Shown piece after piece: positions 19,724 through 28,497 of a DNA stretch of 64,000 bases. Positions within the stretch are counted from its first letter, which is position 1. Each line of letters starts with the position of its first letter. The position numbers were made by a program, and so were the translations under genes. Below the pieces are notes generated by a model. It ran no database searches. It was not told the origin of the DNA and was given only the letters and a program-made list of their open reading frames with translations. Source of the DNA: Actinocrispum wychmicini (GTDB lineage: Bacteria > Actinomycetota > Actinomycetes > Mycobacteriales > Pseudonocardiaceae); assembly GCF_004345645.1 (NCBI RefSeq), contig NZ_SLWS01000002.1, forward strand, positions 186,001 to 250,000. Direction: 5' to 3'.

Positions 19724-20731
19724 TCATGCACGGGTGGCCAGCACCACGCGCAACGGCAGCCCTTCCCGGGTGTGCACCCGGGGTTCGATGAACCCGGCTG
19801 CGCGCAGCATGTTCTGGTACGCCTGGGTGGAATGCAGCTCGCCGCCCGCCGTCCAAGCCAGCATCAGCAGTTCAAGCATGTGCGCGTGGTAGTCCACAGC
19901 CGGTGGGGCGTCGCCCGTGGTGAAACCGACGATCGCCACACGACCGCCCGGGCGGGTCACCGCGGCCACCCGCCGCAGCAGCACGGCACATCGCTGCGGC
20001 GAGAACTGCAGCAGCACGTTGGCGAGGACGGCCACGTCGTACGGTCCGCCGAGGTCCACGGTGAACGCGTCGCCAGGCACCTGGTGCACCCGGTCGGCCA
20101 GGCCGAGGCGCGCCGCGTGCTTGCCGCTGACCGCCAGGACATCCGGCCAGTCCACATCCCACACCTGCGCGCCGGGCCAGTGTCCGGCGAGCGTGAAGCC
20201 GAACGTGCCCGGGCCGGAGCCGACGTCAAGCACCCGCGGGCCCGCACCACCGCCGAGGTCCGGGTCCAGCACCTCGGCCAGGAACTGGGCACCTGGCACG
20301 GTCGCGAATGTCTGGTGGGTGGCGAAGTCGGCCCAGTAGGGGAAGTTCGCCTTCGCCGCGTCGAACCCGATGCCACCGCCCCGGATCCGGGCGGCGAGGT
20401 CGCGCATCGAGTCCCACTCCCAGGTGCTCGCCGCCACCTTGGCCACTCCCCCGGCGTACCGGTCACTCCCGCTGACCAACAGCGTGTCCACGCCGGGCGC
20501 GAGCCCGAACTGCTCGCCGGTCATCTCCAGCAGTCCGGTCGCGGTCAGCGCCCGCAGCAGCACCCGGGTCGCGCGCGGGTCGGTACGCAGCAACGCGGCC
20601 ACGGTGTCCGGATCGGCGGATTCCTCGGCCAGCGCGTCGAAGACCCGTAGCTCGATCGCGGCCCGAAGCAGATAGGTCTGCTTGAACGCGGTCAGCATCT
20701 CCAGCAGCCGGCCCTGGGTCACTTCGGGCAT
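19724..20731 (-). CDS. SAM-dependent O-methyltransferase (DnrK/hydroxyindole-type)
   Basis: A 335-residue methyltransferase with an N-terminal winged-helix dimerisation domain (LLRAAIELRVFDALAEES) and a class I SAM domain with VLDVGSGPGTFGFTLAG. The PGGRVAIVGF strand and a C-terminal LPLRVVLATRA follow. It probably methylates a phenolic or carboxyl oxygen of the aglycone or a sugar hydroxyl. It is the first gene of the minus-strand PKS operon, reading from the 20783-20811 SARP site. Confidence 0.85.
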   Translation of the reverse strand: MPEVTQGRLLEMLTAFKQTYLLRAAIELRVFDALAEESADPDTVAALLRTDPRATRVLLRALTATGLLEMTGEQFGLAPGVDTLLVSGSDRYAGGVAKVAASTWEWDSMRDLAARIRGGGIGFDAAKANFPYWADFATHQTFATVPGAQFLAEVLDPDLGGGAGPRVLDVGSGPGTFGFTLAGHWPGAQVWDVDWPDVLAVSGKHAARLGLADRVHQVPGDAFTVDLGGPYDVAVLANVLLQFSPQRCAVLLRRVAAVTRPGGRVAIVGFTTGDAPPAVDYHAHMLELLMLAWTAGGELHSTQAYQNMLRAAGFIEPRVHTREGLPLRVVLATRA

Positions 20732-20782
20732 GTCGCTCCTCTCTGCGGTGCGCGGTCAGGCCCAGAGTTTTGGGAAGGACGC

Positions 20783-20811
20783 TCGAGACCGCGTCGACAC
20801 GTGCTGGAGCA
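20783..20811 (+). promoter_or_regulatory. SARP-type triple heptamer repeat B (PKS operon / acyltransferase operon)
   Basis: TCGAGAC (20783), TCGACAC (20794) and TGGAGCA (20805) stand at exact 11-base steps in the 137-base gap between the divergent methyltransferase and acyltransferase genes. The first two heptamers are close to the TCGAGC-type consensus of SARP regulators. I do not see a convincing -10 at the usual 8-base distance. Confidence 0.65.
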
Positions 20812-20868
20812 CCGGGTTTCCACCGGCACTCCAGTTCGGTTCGACCGGGACGGCCAAGGCTGCCGACC

Positions 20869-21843
20869 ATGCGATCAGTCGCGTTGCTGCTGCCGGGCCA
20901 GGGCGCCCAATACGCGGGCATGAGCACCGATCTTTACGGCGAGGTGGAGGTCTTCACCACGGCGATGGACGAGGTGTTCGATGCTCTTGGCCCGGACGGG
21001 GACCAGCTGCGGGCGGACTGGTTGTCCGACAGCCCTTCGCTGCCGATCGACCATGTCATCAGATCACAGCCGTTGCTCTTCGCCATCGACTACGCGTACG
21101 GCACGCTGGTGCGCAGCTGGGGTGTGGAGCCGGCGGCGTTGCTGGGACACAGCATCGGCGAGATGGCGGCCGCCGTGCTGGCCGGGGTGTTCACCATCGG
21201 CGACGCGAGCCGTCTCGTGTGGACTCGGATGAGCGGCCTCGCCGACGCGGTTCCCGGCGGGATGATAGCCGTGGCACAGAGCGCGCAGAGCCTGGCCCCG
21301 TTGCTCGGCGGCCAGGTCGTGGTCGGTGCGGTCAACGCGCCTCGGCAGACCATCCTGGCCGGACCACGGCCCGAACTGGACAGTGTCGCCGCCGAACTGA
21401 CAGCACGCGGGATCACCTGCCGGCCAGTCGCCTCGCTCACCCCGTTCCACAGTCCGGCACTGGCCGGATTCGTCGCCGCGGACCGCCGGCAGTTCGCGAC
21501 CGTCCCCATGCGTGCCCCCGCGATGCCGATCTACTCCTGCTACACGGCCGCAGTGCTGCGCCCGGACCAAGCTGTCGACCCCGGTTACTGGGCCAGTCAT
21601 CCGGTCGCGACGGTCCGGTTCTGGCCCGCGCTCGAGACGCTCCTCGCCTCCGGCGACTACCTGCTGCTGGAGGCCGGCCCGGGCCGGAGCCTGACCACGC
21701 TGGCCCGCAGGCATCCGGCCGTGCGCTCCGGGCGTAGCCAGGTGCTCGCCCTGACCCCGGATCCCCATCAGTCCCGTTCGGAGATCTTCACCATCGCCCA
21801 GGGGATTGCCAGTGGGACACACCCCCGGGAAGCCGTCACCTGA
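20869..21843 (+). CDS. Malonyl/acyl-CoA:ACP acyltransferase (DpsD-like)
   Basis: A 324-residue FabD-fold transferase: LLLPGQGAQYAGMS near the start, the nucleophile motif LLGHSIGEMAAAV and the catalytic His in LTPFHSPALAGF. It loads acyl groups on the ACP. Most type II PKSs borrow the host FabD. Clusters that use a non-acetate starter, such as daunorubicin with DpsD, often carry their own. Its pairing with the Ser-type KSIII therefore points to an unusual starter. ATG 20869 is the natural N-terminus. It heads a five-gene plus-strand operon with the FAD and sugar genes. Confidence 0.88.
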   Translation: MRSVALLLPGQGAQYAGMSTDLYGEVEVFTTAMDEVFDALGPDGDQLRADWLSDSPSLPIDHVIRSQPLLFAIDYAYGTLVRSWGVEPAALLGHSIGEMAAAVLAGVFTIGDASRLVWTRMSGLADAVPGGMIAVAQSAQSLAPLLGGQVVVGAVNAPRQTILAGPRPELDSVAAELTARGITCRPVASLTPFHSPALAGFVAADRRQFATVPMRAPAMPIYSCYTAAVLRPDQAVDPGYWASHPVATVRFWPALETLLASGDYLLLEAGPGRSLTTLARRHPAVRSGRSQVLALTPDPHQSRSEIFTIAQGIASGTHPREAVT

Positions 21844-21865
21844 CGGCGAACAGAGAGGTTGTGTG

Positions 21866-23386
21866 ATGGATGTTCTCGTCGTGGGTGCTGGCCCGGTCGG
21901 TCTCGCCATGTCCTGCCTGCTCGCCCGGCGCGGGATCCGAGTGCGGCTGGTGGACGCCGCCACCGGGCCGGCCACGACCAGCAGGGCGATCGCCGTGCAT
22001 CCCCGGACCCTGGAACTGTGCGACCAACTGGGCGTCCTACCGGACATGCTGACGCGCGGCCAGGTCATCAACGCGTTCACCCTGCACGCCAACGGTCGCA
22101 GGCTGGCCCGGTTGGACGCGGACTACAGCCGGATGCCCACCCGGCATCCGTTCACGTTGTGCATCGATCAGGTGCGTACCGAGCAGGTTCTGCGCGACAC
22201 GGCCGCGCGGCACGGAGTCCAGGTCGAATGGGACACCCGGCTGGAGTCGCTCAGCCACGACGACGCCGCGGCGCATGTCGTCCTGCGGCGTGCGGGCGGT
22301 GCTGCCGAGAACCTGACGGTCCCTTGGCTGGTCGGGTGCGACGGCGGGCACAGCACGGTCCGCAAGGCGCTCGGCTTCGACTTGGTCGGAACGTCCAGCG
22401 AGACATGGATGATCGCGGACGCCCCGGTCGACGCGGACCTGCCGCGCAACAGCATCCACTGGGTCCGCAACCGGGGCCGCACGATGATGATGGTCCCGAT
22501 GAGCACGCCCGGCCACTGGCGGCTGCTCGACACAGCCGTGGTGAGCAGACCGGACCCGGACCCGGCCGCCATGTTCAGTCGTGAGCTCTCCCGCGGGCTC
22601 GGCCGTGCCGTCCGCGTGCACGAGCCGACCTGGGTCTCCGTTTTCACCTTCCAGCAACGAATGGTCACCCGGTTGCGGGCCGGGCGGTGTTTCGTCGCGG
22701 GCGACGCCGCACACGTGCACAGCCCGGCATCCGGCCAGGGGCTCAACACCGGCCTGCAGGACGCGGTGAACCTCGCATGGAAGCTGGCCATGGTGATCGA
22801 CGGCCGCTCGGCACCCGCCGTACTCGACACCTACGCGGACGAGCGGATCCCGGTCGGCCGCAACCTGCTCAAGTCCACCAGGACCGCGACTTCGCTGGTA
22901 CAGCTGCGCAACGCGGCGGCCGGTGTCGCACTTCCCGTGGTGTTCACGATAGTGCGTGCGGTACCCGCACTCAGACGGAAGATCCAGCGCAAAGTACTGG
23001 GCGGCGTATCCGGGCTGAACCTGGCCTACGCGCCGGGCCCGTTGAGCCTGCCCACCGCACGACCGTGTCCCGGACCACAACCGGGACAACGTGTCACTCA
23101 GGCGACGCTGTCCGGGCCGCTGCTTGAGGGCACCTCCGGCTGGGTCCTGGTGCACGACGGCGGCGAGGCCCCCGAGGGCGACGACTGGCTGGACGTCCGC
23201 CCGGTCGAGGACAGTGCCATCCGTGCGCAACTGGGGCTGAGCACCGGTGACTGGCTGCTGATCCGGCCGGACGGGTACATCGCGGCACGCGGCTCGGGAC
23301 TCACCCCGGGCACGGTCGGCGATCTGGGCGTCTTCACCACTCCAGGTCCCCGGCTGCAGGAGAAAGCGACTGAGGCGACAGCATGA
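21866..23386 (+). CDS. FAD-dependent aromatic polyketide monooxygenase
   Basis: A 506-residue class A flavoprotein monooxygenase: MDVLVVGAGPVGLAMSCLLA, the DG motif in VGCDGGHSTVRKALG, FVAGDAAHVHSPASGQGLNT, and a short C-terminal thioredoxin-like part with LLIRPDGYIAARG. It is the second class A hydroxylase with this layout in the central operons. Start 21866 directly precedes the FAD strand. The stop overlaps the NDP-hexose 2,3-dehydratase start by four bases. Confidence 0.88.
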   Translation: MDVLVVGAGPVGLAMSCLLARRGIRVRLVDAATGPATTSRAIAVHPRTLELCDQLGVLPDMLTRGQVINAFTLHANGRRLARLDADYSRMPTRHPFTLCIDQVRTEQVLRDTAARHGVQVEWDTRLESLSHDDAAAHVVLRRAGGAAENLTVPWLVGCDGGHSTVRKALGFDLVGTSSETWMIADAPVDADLPRNSIHWVRNRGRTMMMVPMSTPGHWRLLDTAVVSRPDPDPAAMFSRELSRGLGRAVRVHEPTWVSVFTFQQRMVTRLRAGRCFVAGDAAHVHSPASGQGLNTGLQDAVNLAWKLAMVIDGRSAPAVLDTYADERIPVGRNLLKSTRTATSLVQLRNAAAGVALPVVFTIVRAVPALRRKIQRKVLGGVSGLNLAYAPGPLSLPTARPCPGPQPGQRVTQATLSGPLLEGTSGWVLVHDGGEAPEGDDWLDVRPVEDSAIRAQLGLSTGDWLLIRPDGYIAARGSGLTPGTVGDLGVFTTPGPRLQEKATEATA

Positions 23387-24789
23387 CGACACTGACCCCG
23401 CAGCCGGTTTCAGTCCGCGCAGAGGACATCGACCGGTTCACCCGCTCGGCTCTGACGAGCGAAGGCATTGTCCCGACACAGCAAGTCCATGCCTGGTTCG
23501 CCGAACGCCGGCGAGCCGCCACGCACGTGGTGCGACGCGTGCCTTTCTCCGCGCTCACCACATGGCAGGTCGATCAGGACACCGGCGACATCGCTCACCA
23601 GAGCGGCAAGTTCTTCACCATCGAGGGCCTGCGAGCCGTGCGCGCCGACGGGCAAGGCTGGACCCAGCCGGTCATCAACCAGCCGGAAGTCGGCATCCTC
23701 GGCATCCTGGCCAAGGAGTTCGACGGCGTACTGCACCTGCTCATGCAGGCCAAGATGGAGCCCGGCAACATCAACCTGGTCCAGTTGTCCCCCACCGTGC
23801 AGGCCACGTTCAGCAACTACACCCAGGTGCACGGCGGTACGCGCACCCGGCACCTCGACCACTTCCGGTTCCCTGGCGGTGGCACGCCACTGGTGGACGT
23901 CCTGCAGTCCGAGCAGGGCGCGTGGTTCTACCGCAAGCGCAACCGGAACATGGTCGTCGAAGCCGACGGCGAGGTCGAGCCGCACGAGGACTTCTGCTGG
24001 CTCACGCTCGGCCAGATCCGGGACCTGCTTCGGCTACCGCATGTCATCAACATGCCGGCCCGCTCGGTTCTCGGCTCAATCCCCTATCTCGCCACACCGC
24101 GGGGCGGCAACGGATTCCGCACCAGCCTGGGGGCGTCGCTCACCCCCGAGGACAACGGGCCACGCTCGCTGGCGGAGCTGATCGGCTGGCTCAACGACGC
24201 CAAACTCACCCGTGGGCTGGACGCCACGCTGATCCGCCTCAACGAGGTCACCGGCTGGCATCGCACGGACGACGAGATCTCCGACGACGGCGGCAGGCAC
24301 TTCAGCGTCATCGGTGTCTCGGTATCGGCGAGCACCCGTGAAGTCACCGCCTGGCAGCAACCCATGCTCGCGCCGCGGGCGCCTGGCCTGGCCGCGTTCG
24401 TCACCCGCAACGTCGACGGCGTGCTGCGGATCCTGGTCCGCGCGTCGGCCGAGGCGGGGCTGTTCGACCGGGTGGAGATCGGCCCGACCGTGCAGTGCGT
24501 CCCCGGCAACCGGGACAAGGCCCCGGAGAGCCGGCCCGCGTTGCTGGACTACGTACGCGGCCCGTCGGCGCGCGTCCGGTTCGACGTGGTGCAGTCCGAG
24601 GAGGGCGGTCGCTTCTATCAGGCGCAAACGCGGTACCTCGTGGTGGAAGCCGGCGATGACCTGCCCGCGCCGCCCGGTGACGAGTTCACCTGGATGACCT
24701 TCGGCCAGCTGATGGCCTTCCAGGCCTTCGGCGGCCTGATCAACGTTCAGGCCCGCACCCTGATCACGTGCCTGAACGCCTTGTGGTGA
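23383..24789 (+). CDS. NDP-hexose 2,3-dehydratase
   Basis: A 468-residue protein made of two similar halves (about 35-240 and 255-468). Each carries a GKFFTIEG- or GRHFSVIGV-type strand, a QPMLAPRAPG- or QPVINQPEVG-type turn, LQSEQGAWFY or VQSEEGGRFY, and a closing F-x-WM/L-TxGQ motif. This duplicated layout is specific to the TylX3/DnmT family, which removes the C2 hydroxyl of NDP-4-keto-6-deoxyglucose to begin 2-deoxysugars. It is followed by the glycosyltransferase. Confidence 0.93.
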   Translation: MTTLTPQPVSVRAEDIDRFTRSALTSEGIVPTQQVHAWFAERRRAATHVVRRVPFSALTTWQVDQDTGDIAHQSGKFFTIEGLRAVRADGQGWTQPVINQPEVGILGILAKEFDGVLHLLMQAKMEPGNINLVQLSPTVQATFSNYTQVHGGTRTRHLDHFRFPGGGTPLVDVLQSEQGAWFYRKRNRNMVVEADGEVEPHEDFCWLTLGQIRDLLRLPHVINMPARSVLGSIPYLATPRGGNGFRTSLGASLTPEDNGPRSLAELIGWLNDAKLTRGLDATLIRLNEVTGWHRTDDEISDDGGRHFSVIGVSVSASTREVTAWQQPMLAPRAPGLAAFVTRNVDGVLRILVRASAEAGLFDRVEIGPTVQCVPGNRDKAPESRPALLDYVRGPSARVRFDVVQSEEGGRFYQAQTRYLVVEAGDDLPAPPGDEFTWMTFGQLMAFQAFGGLINVQARTLITCLNALW

Positions 24790-24817
24790 CCCGCCCTCCC
24801 GATCGGAGTGAGACGAC

Positions 24818-26065
24818 ATGCGTGTGCTGTTCACCGTTTCCGACTGGCCCGCGCACTATTTCGCGATGATGCCGCTCGGCTGGGCCCTGCAGGCCGCGGG
24901 CCACGAGGTCCGTGTCGCGTGTGCGCCCAACCAGGTGCACCACGTGTCACACGCGGGCCTGACGCCGGTGCCGATCGTGGCCGGCCGCGATCCGGTCTAC
25001 ATGCACCGGCTGCTGGAACTGCAGAAATTCCATAATGGACAGTGGCGGTCCGAGCACCTGCCATTGCATCCCGTCACCGGCGTGCCCCTGCACAGCGCGG
25101 ACGAACTGGGCGACCTCGACGTGTACCTCGCCGAGGCGAAGTACGACATGGCCCGGAAGCTGCGGCAGAACATGGCGGACTGCGTCCAGTTCGCCGAGCG
25201 GTGGCGGCCCGACGTGGTCATGCATGACATCGCGAGCCTGCACGGGATTGTGGTGTCCGCGGTCATCGGCGTGCCGGATGTGCTGCACCTCTGGGGTCCG
25301 CTGGGCACGGCCGAGCCGAAGGGGGTGAACCTGCTTCCGGTCGACCGGGCGGGCATCCTGGCCGGGTATGGCATCGACACCGCCATCGCCGACCTCATCG
25401 ACTACGTCATCGACCCGTGCCCGGACGACCTTGAGCCGCCGACACACGCCGTCCGCGTCCGCAGCAAGTTCGTCCCGTACAACGGGCCGGGCGCCATGCC
25501 ACTGTGGGTGCTCGATCCGCCCGAACGCCGCCGGGTGTGCCTGGTGTGGGGCAACTCGCTGCGCGAGACCGTCGGCCCCACGTCGTTCATCGTGCCGGAG
25601 GTCATCGAGTCCCTGTCCGACTTGGACATCGAGCTGATGGTGCTGGTGAACCCGCAGGACGCCGAGCGGTTGGGCGACCTGCCCCCGAACGCCGTCGCGC
25701 CGGGCACTGTGCCGCTGCATCTGGTGCTGCCGTCGTGTGCCGCGGTGATCCACCACGGTGGCTGTGGCTGCATGATGACCGCGGTCGGCGCGGGCATTCC
25801 CCAGCTTTCCCTGCCGGTGACGCCCGATCTGGACGAGAACGCACTCCGGCTGGCCAAGACCGGCGCGGGCCTGTTCACCGACGGCCGGGACGTCGACACC
25901 TCGACGGTCCGTGCTCATGTGCTTGCCCTGCTTGACAATCCAGCGTACGGCCAGGCGGCGCGGCGGTTGCAACGCCAGGGCGCGCTACGGCCCTCCCCCG
26001 CCGAGGTCGTTGCCCAGCTGGAGAAGATCGCCGTCGCCGGGCGGCGCGAAAGGAGTACCGCATGA
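24818..26065 (+). CDS. GT1-family glycosyltransferase for a deoxysugar
   Basis: A 415-residue GT-B enzyme of the macrolide/anthracycline type. The N-terminal acceptor domain begins MRVLFTVSDWPAHYFAMMPL. The C-terminal donor site is VIHHGGCGCMMTAVGAGIPQL followed by DLDENA. It transfers an NDP-activated deoxysugar to the polyketide. No DnrQ/DesVIII P450-like helper is next to it. Instead, the next coupled gene encodes another GT-like protein that might be its partner. Confidence 0.9.
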   Translation: MRVLFTVSDWPAHYFAMMPLGWALQAAGHEVRVACAPNQVHHVSHAGLTPVPIVAGRDPVYMHRLLELQKFHNGQWRSEHLPLHPVTGVPLHSADELGDLDVYLAEAKYDMARKLRQNMADCVQFAERWRPDVVMHDIASLHGIVVSAVIGVPDVLHLWGPLGTAEPKGVNLLPVDRAGILAGYGIDTAIADLIDYVIDPCPDDLEPPTHAVRVRSKFVPYNGPGAMPLWVLDPPERRRVCLVWGNSLRETVGPTSFIVPEVIESLSDLDIELMVLVNPQDAERLGDLPPNAVAPGTVPLHLVLPSCAAVIHHGGCGCMMTAVGAGIPQLSLPVTPDLDENALRLAKTGAGLFTDGRDVDTSTVRAHVLALLDNPAYGQAARRLQRQGALRPSPAEVVAQLEKIAVAGRRERSTA

Positions 26066-27324
26066 GACTGATGCAGTTCGTGCTGACCCCGTCGGGCACC
26101 GGTGAGGCTGTCATCGCTTTGTCCCTCGCCGAGCAGTTGAAGCCGATGGGCTTCGAGCACCACTTCGTGATCTTGCCTGGGATGGAGGGCATGTTCCGGA
26201 CCGCCGGGCATCCCTGTACTGTCCTGCGGCCGGAGATGGGACCGGCGGTCCGGGACGTCATCCACGAGGCCGTGGTGACCCACCGGCCGGACGCCTTCGT
26301 CCTCACTGACTACTTCACTTTCTGGGTGGTGCTGGAAAAGAACTTCGGCATCGACCCGTGGTTCGTCAAGGACTACGGCGTTCCGCTGCTGCCCGTGGAC
26401 ACCTGGGAATGGCGGCAGACGGACTTCGCGATGGACATGACTCCCGAGGACATCCGCCCGGTGAGCAAGGAGATCATCGGGATGCCCGCGCATCTGCGCC
26501 CGGTCCCGCTGACCCGGCCCCGGGCCGATCACGAGGCAGGTGAGTTCCCCTTCCGGCTGCGGGTCGGAGCCGACCGGCCCAGCGCGGCCGGCCGTCGAGC
26601 GGTCCGCGACGAACTTGGCATCCGCGGGGGCGACCGGCTGTTGTTCCTGCCCGCCTCGGCCTGGCAGCAGCGGCCGGTCCGGAACAAGGACCCACGGGTG
26701 CTGACCATCGCCGCCGAGGTGCCGAACCTGGTCACCCACTACCTGCGTCAACTGCCCGAGTCCACGCGATTCCTTGTCGTGGGCGATGTTCCGCCCGCGC
26801 TGCGATCCCTTCCCCCGGATCGCACGCACATCCTGCCGGTATGCCCGCCGGAGCGCTACTCGCAGCTGTTGTGTGCGTCCGACGCCGTGCTGGCCATGAC
26901 TTTCCAGGCGGTGACGCTGATCAGGGCGATGTACGCCGGGATTCCCGGCATGGTCCTGACCAACAAGTACACCATCGCCGGGACGCGGGACGCGGAACAG
27001 GCCGGTGCCGAGTTCGGCGGGCTGACACCGGCGGTCCGGCAGTGGCTGGCCAAGGTCGGTGACATCTACCGGTTCCGGTTGTGGCCACTGTCGATGTACT
27101 CGCTGATGGAACCGGTGCTCCAGGACAACCCGTACCTGGCGGCGGTCGCCCACAGTGAACTGCTGGACGAGCGGGGCGTCGTCGACGGCCTGGCCGGACT
27201 GCTCAACGACCGGGCGGCGCGTGACCGGCTCGCCGAGGGCCGGGCCGGCTACCTGGCCGAAGTGGACAGTCTGGCCGACACGCCTGAGGTGGTCAGCGCG
27301 GCACTGAGGATGGCCTCGGGCTGA
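26062..27324 (+). CDS. Glycosyltransferase-like protein of an uncertain family (possible GT partner)
   Basis: A 420-residue protein with an overall GT-B look: an N-terminal nucleotide-sugar-like start LMQFVLTPSGTGEAVIALSLAEQLK and a middle linker. The C-terminal half reads THILPVCPPERYSQLLCASDAVLAMTFQAVTLIRAM followed by YAGIPGMVLTNKY. The usual HGG donor-site motif of GT1 enzymes is absent; TFQAVT stands near where it is expected. Its closest family in memory is an uncharacterised one seen beside glycosyltransferases (DUF6365-like), which I cannot verify. It is coupled by ATGA overlap to the real GT. It could be a second GT or an auxiliary subunit. Confidence 0.6.
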   Translation: MRLMQFVLTPSGTGEAVIALSLAEQLKPMGFEHHFVILPGMEGMFRTAGHPCTVLRPEMGPAVRDVIHEAVVTHRPDAFVLTDYFTFWVVLEKNFGIDPWFVKDYGVPLLPVDTWEWRQTDFAMDMTPEDIRPVSKEIIGMPAHLRPVPLTRPRADHEAGEFPFRLRVGADRPSAAGRRAVRDELGIRGGDRLLFLPASAWQQRPVRNKDPRVLTIAAEVPNLVTHYLRQLPESTRFLVVGDVPPALRSLPPDRTHILPVCPPERYSQLLCASDAVLAMTFQAVTLIRAMYAGIPGMVLTNKYTIAGTRDAEQAGAEFGGLTPAVRQWLAKVGDIYRFRLWPLSMYSLMEPVLQDNPYLAAVAHSELLDERGVVDGLAGLLNDRAARDRLAEGRAGYLAEVDSLADTPEVVSAALRMASG

Positions 27325-27332
27325 TCCTCCGT

Positions 27333-27386
27333 TACAGCGGATGCTCGGCCCCGCGGTCCGGACCGCGGGGCCGAGCATTTGCTGTA
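27333..27386. terminator. Long perfect-palindrome terminator between convergent operons
   Basis: Bases 27341-27359 and 27360-27378 are exact reverse complements (19 bp with no spacer). An outer 6-bp arm (27333-27338 with 27381-27386) is separated by a 2-base mismatch on each side. It lies between the GT-like gene stop (27324) and the convergent methyltransferase stop (27394), so it can end transcription from both directions. The RNA would fold to a long stem with only a tight turn. Confidence 0.8.
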
Positions 27387-27393
27387 GTGGAGG

Positions 27394-28497
27394 TCAGATC
27401 GCCATCGCCTCGATCAACTGTGACTCCACGCCGATCCAGGCGGGCACGATGGGCACCAGTCGGGTCTGCCGGAAACCCGCCTCGCTCAACAACTTCGAAT
27501 ACTCCGGCAAGGTCCGCTCCCGGCCGCCGTTGAGCAGCATGTTCAGGTCGCCCATGGCGGCCAGCCGGGATGCCAGCGAACCACTGAGGGTGTCCGGCAT
27601 GACCGACTCGGCGATCAGCAGCCGGTGACCGGGCGTCATGGCCTGCCGGCAGCGAGCGAGGATCTGCGTGGCCTGCTCGTCGTCCCAGTCGTGCAACACG
27701 TTCTTGAGCAGGTAGAGATCACCCCCGGCGGGAACGTGCTGGAAGAAGTCGCCGCCCACCGCGGTCAGGCGCTCTCCGACGCCCTGCGCCGCGAACTGCT
27801 GCGCGGCCCGCTCGGCCACTTCGGGCAGGTCGAACACGACACCGCTGATATCCGGCAGTGCCTCGACCAGAGTGGCCAGCAACGTCCCGTGCCCGCCGCC
27901 CACATCGAAGACGGCCCGCACCCCGGCGAAGTCATAACCGTCCACAATGGCCTGCGCGGTGCTTCTGGTGAAGAACGTCATCGCCTGCTGGAACACCGCG
28001 GCGATCTCGGGCGGCATGTTGAACGGGTTGCCGCCGCCCGCTCCCGGCGACGCGGCCGGTGCGGGTTGCGGCGCCGATTGCTCGCCCGTGGCCGGACGCA
28101 CCTTGTCGGCCAGCGCGGCCCACCGACGCTGGTGGTGCGGGCCCGCGTGCAGCAACGCCACCGCGAACAGCGACTCGACCCGGTCGGTACGCAGGTAGGC
28201 GCCCATGTCGGTGAGAGCGAACCGGCCTGGCGCGGACTCGGCGACAACGCCCTGCGCGACCAGGAAACGCAGCAGCCGCAACAGCACGTCCGGGACAGAG
28301 CCGGTCTTCTCGGCGAGGTCGGTGTACGACGTCTCGCCGTCGAAGGCGTCCGCGAGCCGCAGTTGCGCGACGGCATGCAGGGCCGCGGACACCGAGTGCG
28401 CGGTGATCAGCTCGAACAGTCGGGCGGCCGGTGCGTCACCGGTCGGCGGGCCGGCTGGGGGCATGGCAGCAGGAACCTCCGTGGAGTGGATGGTCAT
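27394..28497 (-). CDS. SAM-dependent O-methyltransferase (second copy)
   Basis: A 367-residue methyltransferase. The N-terminal winged helix includes LFELITAHSVSAALHAVAQL and the class I SAM motif is AVFDVGGGHGTLLATLVEALP. The acidic DLYLLKNVLHDWDDEQA segment is characteristic of plant-COMT-like bacterial O-methyltransferases. A Pro/Gly/Ala-rich insertion of about 25 residues lies near position 140. It is the last gene of the sugar/aromatase operon, coupled to the 3-dehydratase by a four-base overlap. It could methylate the sugar or the aglycone; the neighbours favour the sugar slightly. Confidence 0.85.
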   Translation of the reverse strand: MTIHSTEVPAAMPPAGPPTGDAPAARLFELITAHSVSAALHAVAQLRLADAFDGETSYTDLAEKTGSVPDVLLRLLRFLVAQGVVAESAPGRFALTDMGAYLRTDRVESLFAVALLHAGPHHQRRWAALADKVRPATGEQSAPQPAPAASPGAGGGNPFNMPPEIAAVFQQAMTFFTRSTAQAIVDGYDFAGVRAVFDVGGGHGTLLATLVEALPDISGVVFDLPEVAERAAQQFAAQGVGERLTAVGGDFFQHVPAGGDLYLLKNVLHDWDDEQATQILARCRQAMTPGHRLLIAESVMPDTLSGSLASRLAAMGDLNMLLNGGRERTLPEYSKLLSEAGFRQTRLVPIVPAWIGVESQLIEAMAI

